A stretch of DNA of 64,000 nt. Source: Micavibrio sp. UBA6212. GTDB taxonomy: Bacteria > Pseudomonadota > Alphaproteobacteria > Micavibrionales > Micavibrionaceae. Location: the NCBI GenBank assembly GCA_002421905.1, contig DISK01000005.1, positions 11,865-75,864 of the forward strand, given 5' to 3'. Below the pieces are notes generated by a model. That model made no database searches, was not told the origin of the DNA, and saw nothing but the letters and a program-made list of their open reading frames with translations. The stretch's first letter is position 1. The number at the start of each line of letters is the position of its first letter. Shown here in pieces: positions 18,293 to 26,036 of the stretch. Position numbers and translations under genes: made by a program.

Positions 18293-19400
18293 CTGATTGC
18301 TCCATAGGGGACAAATAAGCACGCAACATCTTACCCTTGTCAGACAATAAGAGAACAGGGGTGTTGTCTAGTGCGTAAACATGCATTCCATCAGCAGACT
18401 GAACCGATTTGGCCCATGCTGGTGACAACAGGGTATAAGGTGTACGAACATACGTCATGCCATCTTTAACGTACGCAGAAGTACGTCCATCCACACCCTC
18501 AACTTGGACTTTGGTCATCCCGGCAGAGGATGGGGTACCTATTAGTACTTTGGTCATAGCATCATCTCCCGCTTTGATTGAGACAGGAGTCATGACTGGA
18601 GGCAGGATACCTTTTGGCCCGACTTCCGGGATCTGGACATCAAGCCGAACATGAACTGTTTTACGTTCCGCTTTTAATGTAAAAATCACCGGGGGATTAA
18701 GTCCAATCAACCGCATGGAAATATTGCCCTGCGCGAAATGGCTTTGAGGCGTAATACGAACAATATGTGAACCGGAATCAGGTTGCTCAACCTGAAACTC
18801 TCCAGCCCAGGTCATGTCTTGAATGGGCCAAGGCTGCCCGGTTACATCAACAATGCTCAAAGTCGTTACATTACCAACTGCCGTCTTAATCAAAACTGGC
18901 TTGGCACCGGGCTCCAAAGAGGCCTGAACAAAAGTCGACTCAGGTTCTGGATCAGGGTAAATAGGCGTCTCGACCGCTTGGGACGTTTCATCATACAACT
19001 CCAGAATTCGACGTATCTCGACAGGTTTTAAGGGCATCAAGCTATCCACAGTACCAGTAAACGCTTCTTTTCGCTCCTCTTTTGCTTCCTGTTCGAGAGT
19101 TTTCGTCTCCATTACCGGCATTGGAGCCACCTGCGTCCCAAGATCATTAATCGGGAGAGAAGTATTCGCCCCACCAGCCCCCTCATCAGACATTTCGAAA
19201 ACCTCTGAAAGACTTGGTGGATTTGCCAAATCATCTTGCTGTACGCTCTGGGAACCATCAGCACTTTGCGATAATATAGGGGGAACAGCCTGCTGGAGTT
19301 GCACAGCGGAATCCTGAGCAACTGTCGGCAAAGAAAGACCAGCACACAGAGCAAAAACTCCGAGGCGTAAGATATCAAATCTAATAAAACTATGTCTCAT
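18282..19400 (-). CDS. icmK: Dot/Icm outer-membrane core protein IcmK/DotH
   Basis: Component of the outer-membrane core complex with DotG, DotC and DotD. From ATG 19400 the protein is 372 residues (Legionella IcmK about 361) and begins with a clear signal peptide ending near LSLPTVAQD. The open frame extends to 19520, but the added N terminus would bury the signal peptide, so 19400 is preferred; GGGGTG is a possible ribosome site. The C-terminal beta-rich domain includes VIFTLKAERKTVHVRLDVQIP and a conserved YVRTPYTLLSPAW segment. The VirB9-like role is known for the family. It overlaps icmE by 11 bases. Confidence 0.87.
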   Translation of the reverse strand: MRHSFIRFDILRLGVFALCAGLSLPTVAQDSAVQLQQAVPPILSQSADGSQSVQQDDLANPPSLSEVFEMSDEGAGGANTSLPINDLGTQVAPMPVMETKTLEQEAKEERKEAFTGTVDSLMPLKPVEIRRILELYDETSQAVETPIYPDPEPESTFVQASLEPGAKPVLIKTAVGNVTTLSIVDVTGQPWPIQDMTWAGEFQVEQPDSGSHIVRITPQSHFAQGNISMRLIGLNPPVIFTLKAERKTVHVRLDVQIPEVGPKGILPPVMTPVSIKAGDDAMTKVLIGTPSSAGMTKVQVEGVDGRTSAYVKDGMTYVRTPYTLLSPAWAKSVQSADGMHVYALDNTPVLLLSDKGKMLRAYLSPMEQSDGQ

Positions 19401-19574
19401 AAACACCCCGAAAAGGTCACCCATAACTTTTGAAACATTCGATACCCGAAATTCCGCAGGAACCGAACCCATAATATATTCGTTTAGCAGAATAACCAGC
19501 TTTATGCGAACTGTCATCAAGGAAAATTATATTTTTATCTCTCTGAGCATTTTCATAGAGTTTTTCTTTAGAGA

Positions 19575-20255
19575 TTACTGCGCAAACCATTGCTCAATTC
19601 CAACCCCGCTTGATGCCCCCACATCCTCAACCGGAACCAGAGTTAACGTAACCAACAACTCGGAGGAGCGAACCTTGGATTGGGCTTGGTAGGTAATCAC
19701 AAGAGGAACCTGGACTTTCCACTGATATACACCCTTAACAACCCCTTCTTCTATTAGGACTGGAGCACCAGCAGGAGCCGCCAGAATGAGCTGTTGGTTT
19801 GAAGTCACGGTTGATATCATCTTGGAGGAAGTAAGCGCCTTCATAAAACTCTCCCAACCAGTTTCTGTGAAGTTACGGGAGGCTTCCTGAAATCTGCGTC
19901 GATAGTCATTAAAACCAAAGGTCATGACTTCGGTTGCTGCCTGCGCACTCCACGAGGTAATAGCCTTGGTACTCAGGTTTGGGTAATAAAGAGGCTGCAT
20001 TTCAATCAAAGTGCCCTCTTCGGTCGCAGCAAAATACCGATCTTCCGGACGATGCACGTCAATAATAAAGAAAAAGGCCGCTACCAAAATCAAGATAACT
20101 ATAGCCTCCGAGACAGCAATTTTAAGTATCCGTCGATACCCGGCCCGATAGAACGCAGCTCTCCCCACGGCAGCAGGGGTCAACGGAGGCACTTTTTCCG
20201 GTCTGGACACCGCCTCTTGTTGAGCCCTTTCGGATGATGGGATCGGTCTTATCAT
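19575..20255 (-). CDS. icmL: Dot/Icm inner-membrane protein IcmL/DotI, second copy
   Basis: A 226-residue IcmL/DotI-type protein: short cytoplasmic N terminus, one membrane helix at about 44-66, then the periplasmic VirB8-like domain with SWSAQAATEVMTFGFNDYRR, EASRNFTETGW and the terminal GIEQWFAQ. It is clearly paralogous to the copy directly upstream and has the same C-terminal ending. AGGA lies seven bases before the ATG. In Legionella the neighbour of DotI is DotJ (IcmM), a shortened DotI relative that forms a hetero-complex with it; here both members keep a complete periplasmic domain. The pair may play the DotI-DotJ role. Confidence 0.88.
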   Translation of the reverse strand: MIRPIPSSERAQQEAVSRPEKVPPLTPAAVGRAAFYRAGYRRILKIAVSEAIVILILVAAFFFIIDVHRPEDRYFAATEEGTLIEMQPLYYPNLSTKAITSWSAQAATEVMTFGFNDYRRRFQEASRNFTETGWESFMKALTSSKMISTVTSNQQLILAAPAGAPVLIEEGVVKGVYQWKVQVPLVITYQAQSKVRSSELLVTLTLVPVEDVGASSGVGIEQWFAQ

Positions 20256-20277
20256 AAAATTATCCTATTGTTAGTAA

Positions 20278-21039
20278 CTATTGCGCGAGCCATTGCTCAA
20301 TAGCTACACCATTCGGGCTTTCGAGTTTGGGGACCCGCACAACAATCAGCTTGACCAGCAATCTATCAGAGCGAACATTCGATCCCGATTGATATGTCAC
20401 AACCAAAGGCACATCAACTTCCCACTGGTAAACTCCGTTTACCTCACCTTCTGAAACCAGAATTGGCGCACTGGATGGCGTCGAGTAAACAACCTGTTGG
20501 TTTGCCTCAACCATTTCTATAATACGGGAACGCTCAAGAGCTTTGGTAAAAGAGGCCCATCCGGTTCTGGTAAAGTTACGGGAAGCTTCCTGCAATCGAC
20601 GTTTATAATCATTAAACCCGAAAGTCATAACTTCTGTAGCCGCCTGCGCACTCCAGGACATCAAGGCCGGAACACTCAAATTTGGTTCGCTCAAAGCAGT
20701 CGCAGGAATTAACCGTCCATCTTCTGTTGTCGCAAAATAGCGGTTTTCGGGCTGATGGACTTCAATAATAAAGTACATCGCACCAATCAAGGCCAAGATG
20801 ATAATGGCTTCGATCATCGCAATTCTTAGAAGACTCCGATAGCCGTCACGATAAAATTCGTTCCGGACAATAACCGACCCAACACTCTTAAGCATCTCGA
20901 CTTCATTCTCAGCATCACTCATGCGGGGAGCGGGGGATTTATCTTTAGACTCCTCCTTTTTACTGGAAGACTGTGCCGCAGCCTGCTCAGAGGGCCTGAT
21001 ATTGCGCGGGTTCGGAGATTTGTTAGGTGGGTTTGCCAT
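20278..21039 (-). CDS. icmL: Dot/Icm inner-membrane protein IcmL/DotI, first copy
   Basis: A 253-residue IcmL/DotI protein and the first gene of the leftward Dot/Icm block. It has a longer, lysine/serine-rich cytoplasmic N terminus than its paralogue (about 1-65), a membrane helix at about 70-92, and the VirB8-like periplasmic domain with SWSAQAATEVMTFGFNDYKR, EASRNFTRTGW and terminal AIEQWLAQ. AGGA lies six bases before the ATG. A plausible sigma-70-type promoter lies 73-101 bases upstream, after gmk. The periplasmic domain in the family associates with the inner-membrane core; partner choice between the two copies is unknown. Confidence 0.9.
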   Translation of the reverse strand: MANPPNKSPNPRNIRPSEQAAAQSSSKKEESKDKSPAPRMSDAENEVEMLKSVGSVIVRNEFYRDGYRSLLRIAMIEAIIILALIGAMYFIIEVHQPENRYFATTEDGRLIPATALSEPNLSVPALMSWSAQAATEVMTFGFNDYKRRLQEASRNFTRTGWASFTKALERSRIIEMVEANQQVVYSTPSSAPILVSEGEVNGVYQWEVDVPLVVTYQSGSNVRSDRLLVKLIVVRVPKLESPNGVAIEQWLAQ

Positions 21040-21111
21040 GCTGTTCCTAAGGGTATATTCGGACGGAAAATTTTCAGATAGTTTTGAGACAGAGTTACAC
21101 TCAGCCCAAAC

Positions 21112-21140
21112 AAATTATCAAAATCTGTGATCTTTGTAAA
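21112..21140 (-). promoter_or_regulatory. Putative promoter of the icmL-icmD transcript
   Basis: On the minus strand TTTACA (21135-21140) and TAATTT (21112-21117) are separated by 17 bases, in the gap between the gmk stop and the first icmL gene. The match to sigma-70 consensus is moderate. It is the best candidate seen for the start of the Dot/Icm message, but it is unproven. Confidence 0.35.
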
Positions 21141-21144
21141 ACGA

Positions 21145-21783
21145 TCAAATCTGATCCTGCATCAAAGTTCTGACGAAATCAGGTAATTCGGTCAAACGGC
21201 GCCGTTTGCACCGCTCTGCTTCAAGAATTGCGCGCGCCTGCGTGATTGAACGCTCAAGATCGCTATTCACTATAATGTAATCATACTCCGAATAGTGGGA
21301 AATTTCATCCGAAGCCTTCTGCATACGTTCCCGAATCACATCGTCCCCGTCTTGTTGACGGGACTTTAGCCGGCGTTCCAACTCGGACTGAGAAGGAGGT
21401 AAAATAAAGACTGTCACCAGATCATTGACCAGTTTCTGCTTGAGCTGCTGGGTTCCCTGCCAATCAATATCGAAAATAATATCCTGACTATTGGCAAGAG
21501 CATCCTCAACAGGAGCCAGAGGTGTTCCATAATAATTATTAAAAACTTTGGCATGTTCAAGGAGTTCGTTATTCTCCTTCATCTGGTCGAACTTTTCCTT
21601 GGTAACAAAATGATAATCCTTGCCATCCACTTCGCCAGGACGCGGGGGGCGAGTAGTTACGGAAATGGAGATGTTGAGTTGGCTCTCACGTTCCAGAAGA
21701 GAACGGGTAATCGTCGTCTTCCCTGCCCCAGATGGAGAGGAAAGAATAAACAACAACCCACGACGCTTAACAGGTAAAATCAT
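21145..21783 (-). CDS. gmk: Guanylate kinase
   Basis: Converts GMP to GDP with ATP. The 213-residue protein starts at ATG 21783 (MILPVKRRG), which gives the normal family length; the frame extends to 21924 but the added residues are not family-like. P-loop SSPSGAGKTT lies at residues 15-24, followed by SVTTRPPRPGEVDGKDYHFV (GMP-binding region) and FDIDWQGTQQL. It is transcribed away from the SDR gene and towards the Dot/Icm block, with only a short gap before icmL, so read-through into that block is possible. Confidence 0.95.
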   Translation of the reverse strand: MILPVKRRGLLFILSSPSGAGKTTITRSLLERESQLNISISVTTRPPRPGEVDGKDYHFVTKEKFDQMKENNELLEHAKVFNNYYGTPLAPVEDALANSQDIIFDIDWQGTQQLKQKLVNDLVTVFILPPSQSELERRLKSRQQDGDDVIRERMQKASDEISHYSEYDYIIVNSDLERSITQARAILEAERCKRRRLTELPDFVRTLMQDQI

Positions 21784-21886
21784 GACCGCTTTTACAATAT
21801 TTCTCGATTGCCCACAATGGACGATTGACCAATTCGAGTCTAACCTGTGAAAAATAAACAACAGCTTAACTGGAGCTATAATTTTT

Positions 21887-22678
21887 ATGTCTTTTAACGA
21901 AGAACGCTTAACAATTCTAATCACTGGTGCCTCAAGTGGCGTAGGCCAAGCTCTGGCCGAACACTACGCCCAACAAGGGGCAAGATTGTTTTTATCAGGG
22001 AGAAACCAAGACCGTTTGAGCCAAGTCACAAAAACATGCCGGACGCATGGAGCCATTTGTGAGAGTAAGATCATTGATGTTTGTGATCGTCCAGCCATGA
22101 AAGAATGGATTGAAGCCATAGATCGGAAGACCCCGTTGGATTTGATTATTGCCAATGCCGGAATTTCCGGAGGAACTGGCAACAGTGAAAAAAACTATGA
22201 TCTGGATGTCGAAATTTTCCAAACCAATCTAAACGGAGTTTTGAATACCATCCATCCTGCCCTTTCAACAATGACCCTGCGAAAGAAAGGTCAAATTGCT
22301 ATTATCAGTTCGGTTGCCAGCCTTGCCCCCTTACCAGGGGCACCAGCATATTCTGCATCCAAAGCAGCCGTTCGTTATTATGGCGAAGCCCTCGCCAGCA
22401 AACTGCACCCCAATGGGATTTTTGTCAGTGTTGTTTGTCCTGGATTCATACAAAGCCGGATAACGGATGAGAATGATTTTCCTATGCCATTCTTAATGTC
22501 TGCACAAAAAGCAGCCCGGATAATTGCCAAGGGAATCGCGAAAAAGAAAATACGAATTGATTTTCCATTTCCCATGATCGCTGTGATGAAACTAATCAAT
22601 CTTATCCCATCCGCATTTAGACGCGACATTTTCGCGCAGCTTCCTGATAAGCATTCGCACAGAAAAACCTTGTCTTAA
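21887..22678 (+). CDS. Short-chain dehydrogenase/reductase (SDR family)
   Basis: NAD(P)-dependent oxidoreductase of 263 residues. The N-terminal Rossmann motif TGASSGVGQALA, the NAG motif (LIIANAGISGG), the catalytic serine (ISSVAS) and YSASK are all present, so the active site is intact. The C-terminal extension, with hydrophobic FPMIAVMKLINLIPS, resembles DltE/YqjQ-like membrane-associated SDRs. TGGAG precedes the ATG by 11 bases. The substrate cannot be predicted. It lies upstream of an ArsR-type regulator on the same strand, with an inverted repeat in the 55-base gap. Confidence 0.9.
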   Translation: MSFNEERLTILITGASSGVGQALAEHYAQQGARLFLSGRNQDRLSQVTKTCRTHGAICESKIIDVCDRPAMKEWIEAIDRKTPLDLIIANAGISGGTGNSEKNYDLDVEIFQTNLNGVLNTIHPALSTMTLRKKGQIAIISSVASLAPLPGAPAYSASKAAVRYYGEALASKLHPNGIFVSVVCPGFIQSRITDENDFPMPFLMSAQKAARIIAKGIAKKKIRIDFPFPMIAVMKLINLIPSAFRRDIFAQLPDKHSHRKTLS

Positions 22679-22703
22679 GCAATATTTAATCGCACCATTA
22701 TAA

Positions 22704-22726
22704 CTCAATTGAAATATTTGATTGAG
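22704..22726. promoter_or_regulatory. Imperfect inverted repeat upstream of the ArsR gene, possible operator
   Basis: CTCAAT (22704-22709) and ATTGAG (22721-22726) form symmetric arms around an AT-rich centre 8-30 bases before the ArsR start. ArsR-family repressors commonly bind such AT-rich dyads near their own promoters. Autoregulation is an inference. Confidence 0.4.
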
Positions 22727-22733
22727 TGGAATA

Positions 22734-23081
22734 ATGAGCACCGAAATTGACTGCAACAAAATAGATCCTGCAAAGGCTGCTATTTTACTCAAAGCCTTAT
22801 CGAACGAGAAGCGCCTGCAGATTTTATGCAATCTGCTAAAGGGTGAATTGTGCGTCAATGCTCTAGAGAAAATGGTTGGACTGTCACAGTCCGCACTCTC
22901 ACAACATTTGGCAAAGCTTCGCGCCTCCAAGCTTGTAACAACCAGACGGGATGCTCAAACGATCTATTACAAAGTCGGTGAACATTCGGTTTTGGATTTG
23001 ATGGGTTGCCTGCAGAACATCTTTTCAAAAGACGACCTCTCACTCAGCAGTGCTGAATTGGAAGAAAGAGCCGCAGAGTAA
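22734..23081 (+). CDS. ArsR-family winged-helix transcriptional regulator
   Basis: Dimeric winged-helix regulator of 115 residues. The helix-turn-helix MVGLSQSALSQHLAKLRAS and wing TTRRDAQTIYY are typical of the BigR/SqrR-like subgroup, whose members sense reactive sulphur through cysteines. Four cysteines are present (7, 32, 40 and 92); 40 and 92 lie roughly where sensing cysteines occur in that subgroup, but the spacing is not exact, so ligand choice is open. ATG 22734 is preferred over TTG 22722. The SDR gene directly upstream is the likely co-regulated neighbour. Confidence 0.9.
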   Translation: MSTEIDCNKIDPAKAAILLKALSNEKRLQILCNLLKGELCVNALEKMVGLSQSALSQHLAKLRASKLVTTRRDAQTIYYKVGEHSVLDLMGCLQNIFSKDDLSLSSAELEERAAE

Positions 23082-23084
23082 GTT

Positions 23085-24035
23085 CTACTTTGCAACAAGT
23101 CCCTGAACATCTTCTTGAAGGCTATAAAATTTTTCCAGAACGGTTTGAACGGAAATATCTGAAAGATCACACGCTTCGAGGGCACAAACTTTTGCACCTT
23201 GTGGCCCGTGTTTTTTGATCGTACTTTTTTGTGAGTAAAACAGCACAACAGTCGGCACGCCTGTCACACACATAATATGCATAGGCCCTGTATCGTTTCC
23301 GATAGCGCCGATTGACCCACGGGCCAGTTCCGGCAAGTCAAACAATCCGGTCTTTCCTGTCAAGTTGATTACACCTTCCAATCCACGGGCTATTCGTGCA
23401 TTCACTTCGGCCTCGGCCTCGGTTCCAAGAAGGACTGGATGGTATCCGTTACGAATAAGCTTTCCCGCCAGAGCACGGTAATATTCGACCGGCCATCTTT
23501 TTTCTGGATGTTGTGGCGAAGACCCTGGAACCAGAACTACATACGGATTTTGTAATCCTAAACCGGATAAATCAGATTTCATCCAATTCAAGGGGTCAAG
23601 GGTAACGTCATGAATGCCCGCCAGCCCCAATGTCTGAACATGCCCAAAGAAAGCATGTCCTAAAGACCGCTCGGGGGAATCATTACGGTGGGATGCTCCT
23701 GCAACGGCCCCAACCCATTCAGGCCGGGGGGAGAATAGCCGGAAATAAATAAAAGTCCGATCATTGTTCTGTAGATCATAAACGCGGGAGAAATTTTGAC
23801 GATTAAGCCACAATCTCAACTTCCCCCAACCAAAAAGATCAAAATATCCAGGTCGTTTATCAACATATATATCATCGAAATATTTGCTTCGTTCGGCCAT
23901 TTCAACAAAAGGCTTGGTCGTCATCAGTGTAATATGGGCATCAGGGTGCGCGCGTCGGATCGCCGCCATTGCGCCAAGGGAGTAAATGAAATCCCCCAAT
24001 GCCCCTAACTTGATCACCAGAATTCTATCGGGCAT
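23085..24035 (-). CDS. Glycosyltransferase family 9 (heptosyltransferase-like)
   Basis: A 316-residue protein of the ADP-heptose:LPS heptosyltransferase superfamily, which adds core sugars to lipid A on the cytoplasmic face of the inner membrane. N-terminal ILVIKLGALGDFIYSLGAMA and C-terminal IGNDTGPMHIM (donor-binding) are the two hallmark motifs; VLVPGSSPQHPEKRWP is the middle family motif. It overlaps the upstream glycosyltransferase by 11 bases (24025-24035), so both are on one message. Donor and acceptor sugars cannot be read from sequence. Role in LPS core synthesis is inferred. Confidence 0.88.
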   Translation of the reverse strand: MPDRILVIKLGALGDFIYSLGAMAAIRRAHPDAHITLMTTKPFVEMAERSKYFDDIYVDKRPGYFDLFGWGKLRLWLNRQNFSRVYDLQNNDRTFIYFRLFSPRPEWVGAVAGASHRNDSPERSLGHAFFGHVQTLGLAGIHDVTLDPLNWMKSDLSGLGLQNPYVVLVPGSSPQHPEKRWPVEYYRALAGKLIRNGYHPVLLGTEAEAEVNARIARGLEGVINLTGKTGLFDLPELARGSIGAIGNDTGPMHIMCVTGVPTVVLFYSQKSTIKKHGPQGAKVCALEACDLSDISVQTVLEKFYSLQEDVQGLVAK

Positions 24036-25206
24036 GTTTCATCTCTAACAATTCATGATAGACCAGCAAGGTCGCATGGGTCATTTGCTCTTTTGTATAA
24101 TAGGTATGCGCATGATTCATCGCTGCAATTGCAAGATTATTTTTTTCTTCTCCTGTAAGAGACAAGACAAAGTCAATTCCTTTGGCCAACATCGCAGGAT
24201 CATTAGGGGGAACCAACCAGCCCGTTTGTCCGGGAATCACTGTTTCTTTTGAACCACCAATATCTGTTGCAATAACAGGACGCCCCATCGCCTGTCCTTC
24301 AACAGCCACACGTCCAAATCCCTCAGGCTCCAGAGAGGCAGAGACAACAACATCTGCCAACATATAGGCCACAGCCATATCATCACAATGCCCCATGATC
24401 CGGACACGATCTTCCAACTGATGGGCATGAATCATATCTTCAAGATCCATGCGGTAATCGCTGCGGCCCTGATCATCCCCAACCATGACACAATAAACAT
24501 CCTTATGTTTGAGCTGCGTCATCGCCTCAATCATAACCATCTGGCCTTTCCAGCGCGTCAAGCGTCCGGGCAATAATACAACTGTAGAGACTTCGGGAAT
24601 TCGCCAGCTCTGCGCCAAGCGCAGCATATGATCGGGACGAACCTTAGCCGGAGAGAATTTCTCCATAGGAATACCGCGTGGAATGACTCGAATCTTTTCC
24701 TGCGCAACTTCATATTCCTTAACCAGATAATGCGCTACAAATTCCGAATTGGCGATCACCAGTTCTCCCCTCGCAATCGAGGAGTTATAATGCCGCTTTA
24801 GTTCACTTTTGACATTAAACGGCGCATGGCAGGTCGTCAGAAAAGCCGCTCGCGATTTCTCGCACGCCCAAAAACAACTCCAAGCCGGAGCTCGGGAACG
24901 GGCATGGACAATATCGACATCATGTTTCCGGATCAATCGACGCAACCTTTTAGCGTTCAGCCACATGGTCAGCGGGTTTTTGGAGTGGACAGGCATTTCA
25001 ACATGAAGACCTCCTGCCCTTTGGATTTCAAGGACACGCGGCCCGCCATTTGATACCACGACAGCACGATGTCCGGCTGCAACCAGTGCCGCTGTTACGT
25101 CCACCGTGGTCTGTTCCGCTCCGCCCGCCCCAAGATTCGGGATAACCTGCATCACAGTAAGCTGTTTTTGTGATTGTTTCTTTGCTGCCCGCTTTACAGA
25201 CGCCAT
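24025..25206 (-). CDS. Glycosyltransferase family 4
   Basis: A 393-residue GT-B retaining glycosyltransferase. The N-terminal domain has QVIPNLGAGGAEQTTVD (acceptor-side loop); the C-terminal domain has VVLLPGRLTRWKGQ and SLEPEGFGRVAVEGQAMG, with the EX7E donor-binding motif beginning at EPEGFGRV. A basic N terminus (KRAAKKQSQKQ) precedes the domain. It is upstream of and overlapping with a heptosyltransferase-like gene, pointing to lipopolysaccharide or other surface glycan synthesis. Confidence 0.88.
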   Translation of the reverse strand: MASVKRAAKKQSQKQLTVMQVIPNLGAGGAEQTTVDVTAALVAAGHRAVVVSNGGPRVLEIQRAGGLHVEMPVHSKNPLTMWLNAKRLRRLIRKHDVDIVHARSRAPAWSCFWACEKSRAAFLTTCHAPFNVKSELKRHYNSSIARGELVIANSEFVAHYLVKEYEVAQEKIRVIPRGIPMEKFSPAKVRPDHMLRLAQSWRIPEVSTVVLLPGRLTRWKGQMVMIEAMTQLKHKDVYCVMVGDDQGRSDYRMDLEDMIHAHQLEDRVRIMGHCDDMAVAYMLADVVVSASLEPEGFGRVAVEGQAMGRPVIATDIGGSKETVIPGQTGWLVPPNDPAMLAKGIDFVLSLTGEEKNNLAIAAMNHAHTYYTKEQMTHATLLVYHELLEMKHAR

Positions 25207-25265
25207 AATATTAATCCCGAAAGTCCTCTTGTGTTTTTCTGTTGAGCTTTATAGCATCTCTCCCT

Positions 25266-26036
25266 ATGGACAGGAAACCCGAAAAAATCCCCAATCAACA
25301 AGGCATCTCTCTGGCATACCGCCTGCATCAGGGGGATAAAAGCCGCCCGACCGTAGTATTTCTGCCCGGATATCGCTCGGATATGATGGGGTCAAAGGCT
25401 TTGTTTCTACAAAATTGGGCGGAAACAAACAATATTTCATATCTACGACTGGATTATTCAGGGCATGGGGAATCACAAGGCGAGTTTCTGGACGGCACCA
25501 TCGGCCAATGGACCGAAGACGCCCTATTTGTGATTGATCATGTCACCAGCGGCCCTCTGATCGTGGTAGGCTCTTCAATGGGGGGCTGGATTGGTCTTTT
25601 GGTTGCCACAAAACGACCCGCCCGTGTCCAGACATTTCTGGGCATTGCCGCAGCGCCGGATTTTACCAAATGGGTATGGGATAAGGAACTAACCGACGAG
25701 CAGCGGAGTCGCTGCGAACGAGAAGGAAAACTTGTCGAGGACAGTCCCTATTCCGATGAACCGGATGTCATGACCTATGCACTTTTTGAGGACGGCAAGA
25801 ACCATCTGTTACTGGATAAACCCATCCCGTTCGACCATCCGGTCATCCTGCTGCATGGCAAAGCTGACAGAGAGGTTCCGTGGCAACTGGCTGAAAAAAT
25901 TTCAGCACAACTAAAACCAGATCAATGCAAGATCATTTATATAGACGATGGCGAACATCGCCTGTCTCGTGATCAAGATCTAAAAATTCTGGAACAAGAA
26001 ATTCAAAAGCTTGTTCTACAGATCAGCCAGCCTTAA
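25266..26036 (+). CDS. Alpha/beta hydrolase
   Basis: A 256-residue serine hydrolase with nucleophile motif GSSMGGW, oxyanion-side VVFLPGYRSDMMG, DYSGHGES, the acid in ILLHGKADREVPW and histidine in DDGEHRLS, so the triad is complete. It resembles small abhydrolase-10-like (ABHD10) esterases/depalmitoylases, but the substrate is unknown. ATG 25266 is chosen over TTG 25242; neither has a clear Shine-Dalgarno site. The 3' end overlaps the convergent comM gene by 21 bases. Confidence 0.88.
   Translation: MDRKPEKIPNQQGISLAYRLHQGDKSRPTVVFLPGYRSDMMGSKALFLQNWAETNNISYLRLDYSGHGESQGEFLDGTIGQWTEDALFVIDHVTSGPLIVVGSSMGGWIGLLVATKRPARVQTFLGIAAAPDFTKWVWDKELTDEQRSRCEREGKLVEDSPYSDEPDVMTYALFEDGKNHLLLDKPIPFDHPVILLHGKADREVPWQLAEKISAQLKPDQCKIIYIDDGEHRLSRDQDLKILEQEIQKLVLQISQP

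Noticed and set aside
9129..21039. Dot/Icm block as a recent genomic island
   Set aside because: No tRNA, integrase, transposase or direct repeats flank it, and composition looks like the neighbours. Older acquisition remains possible.
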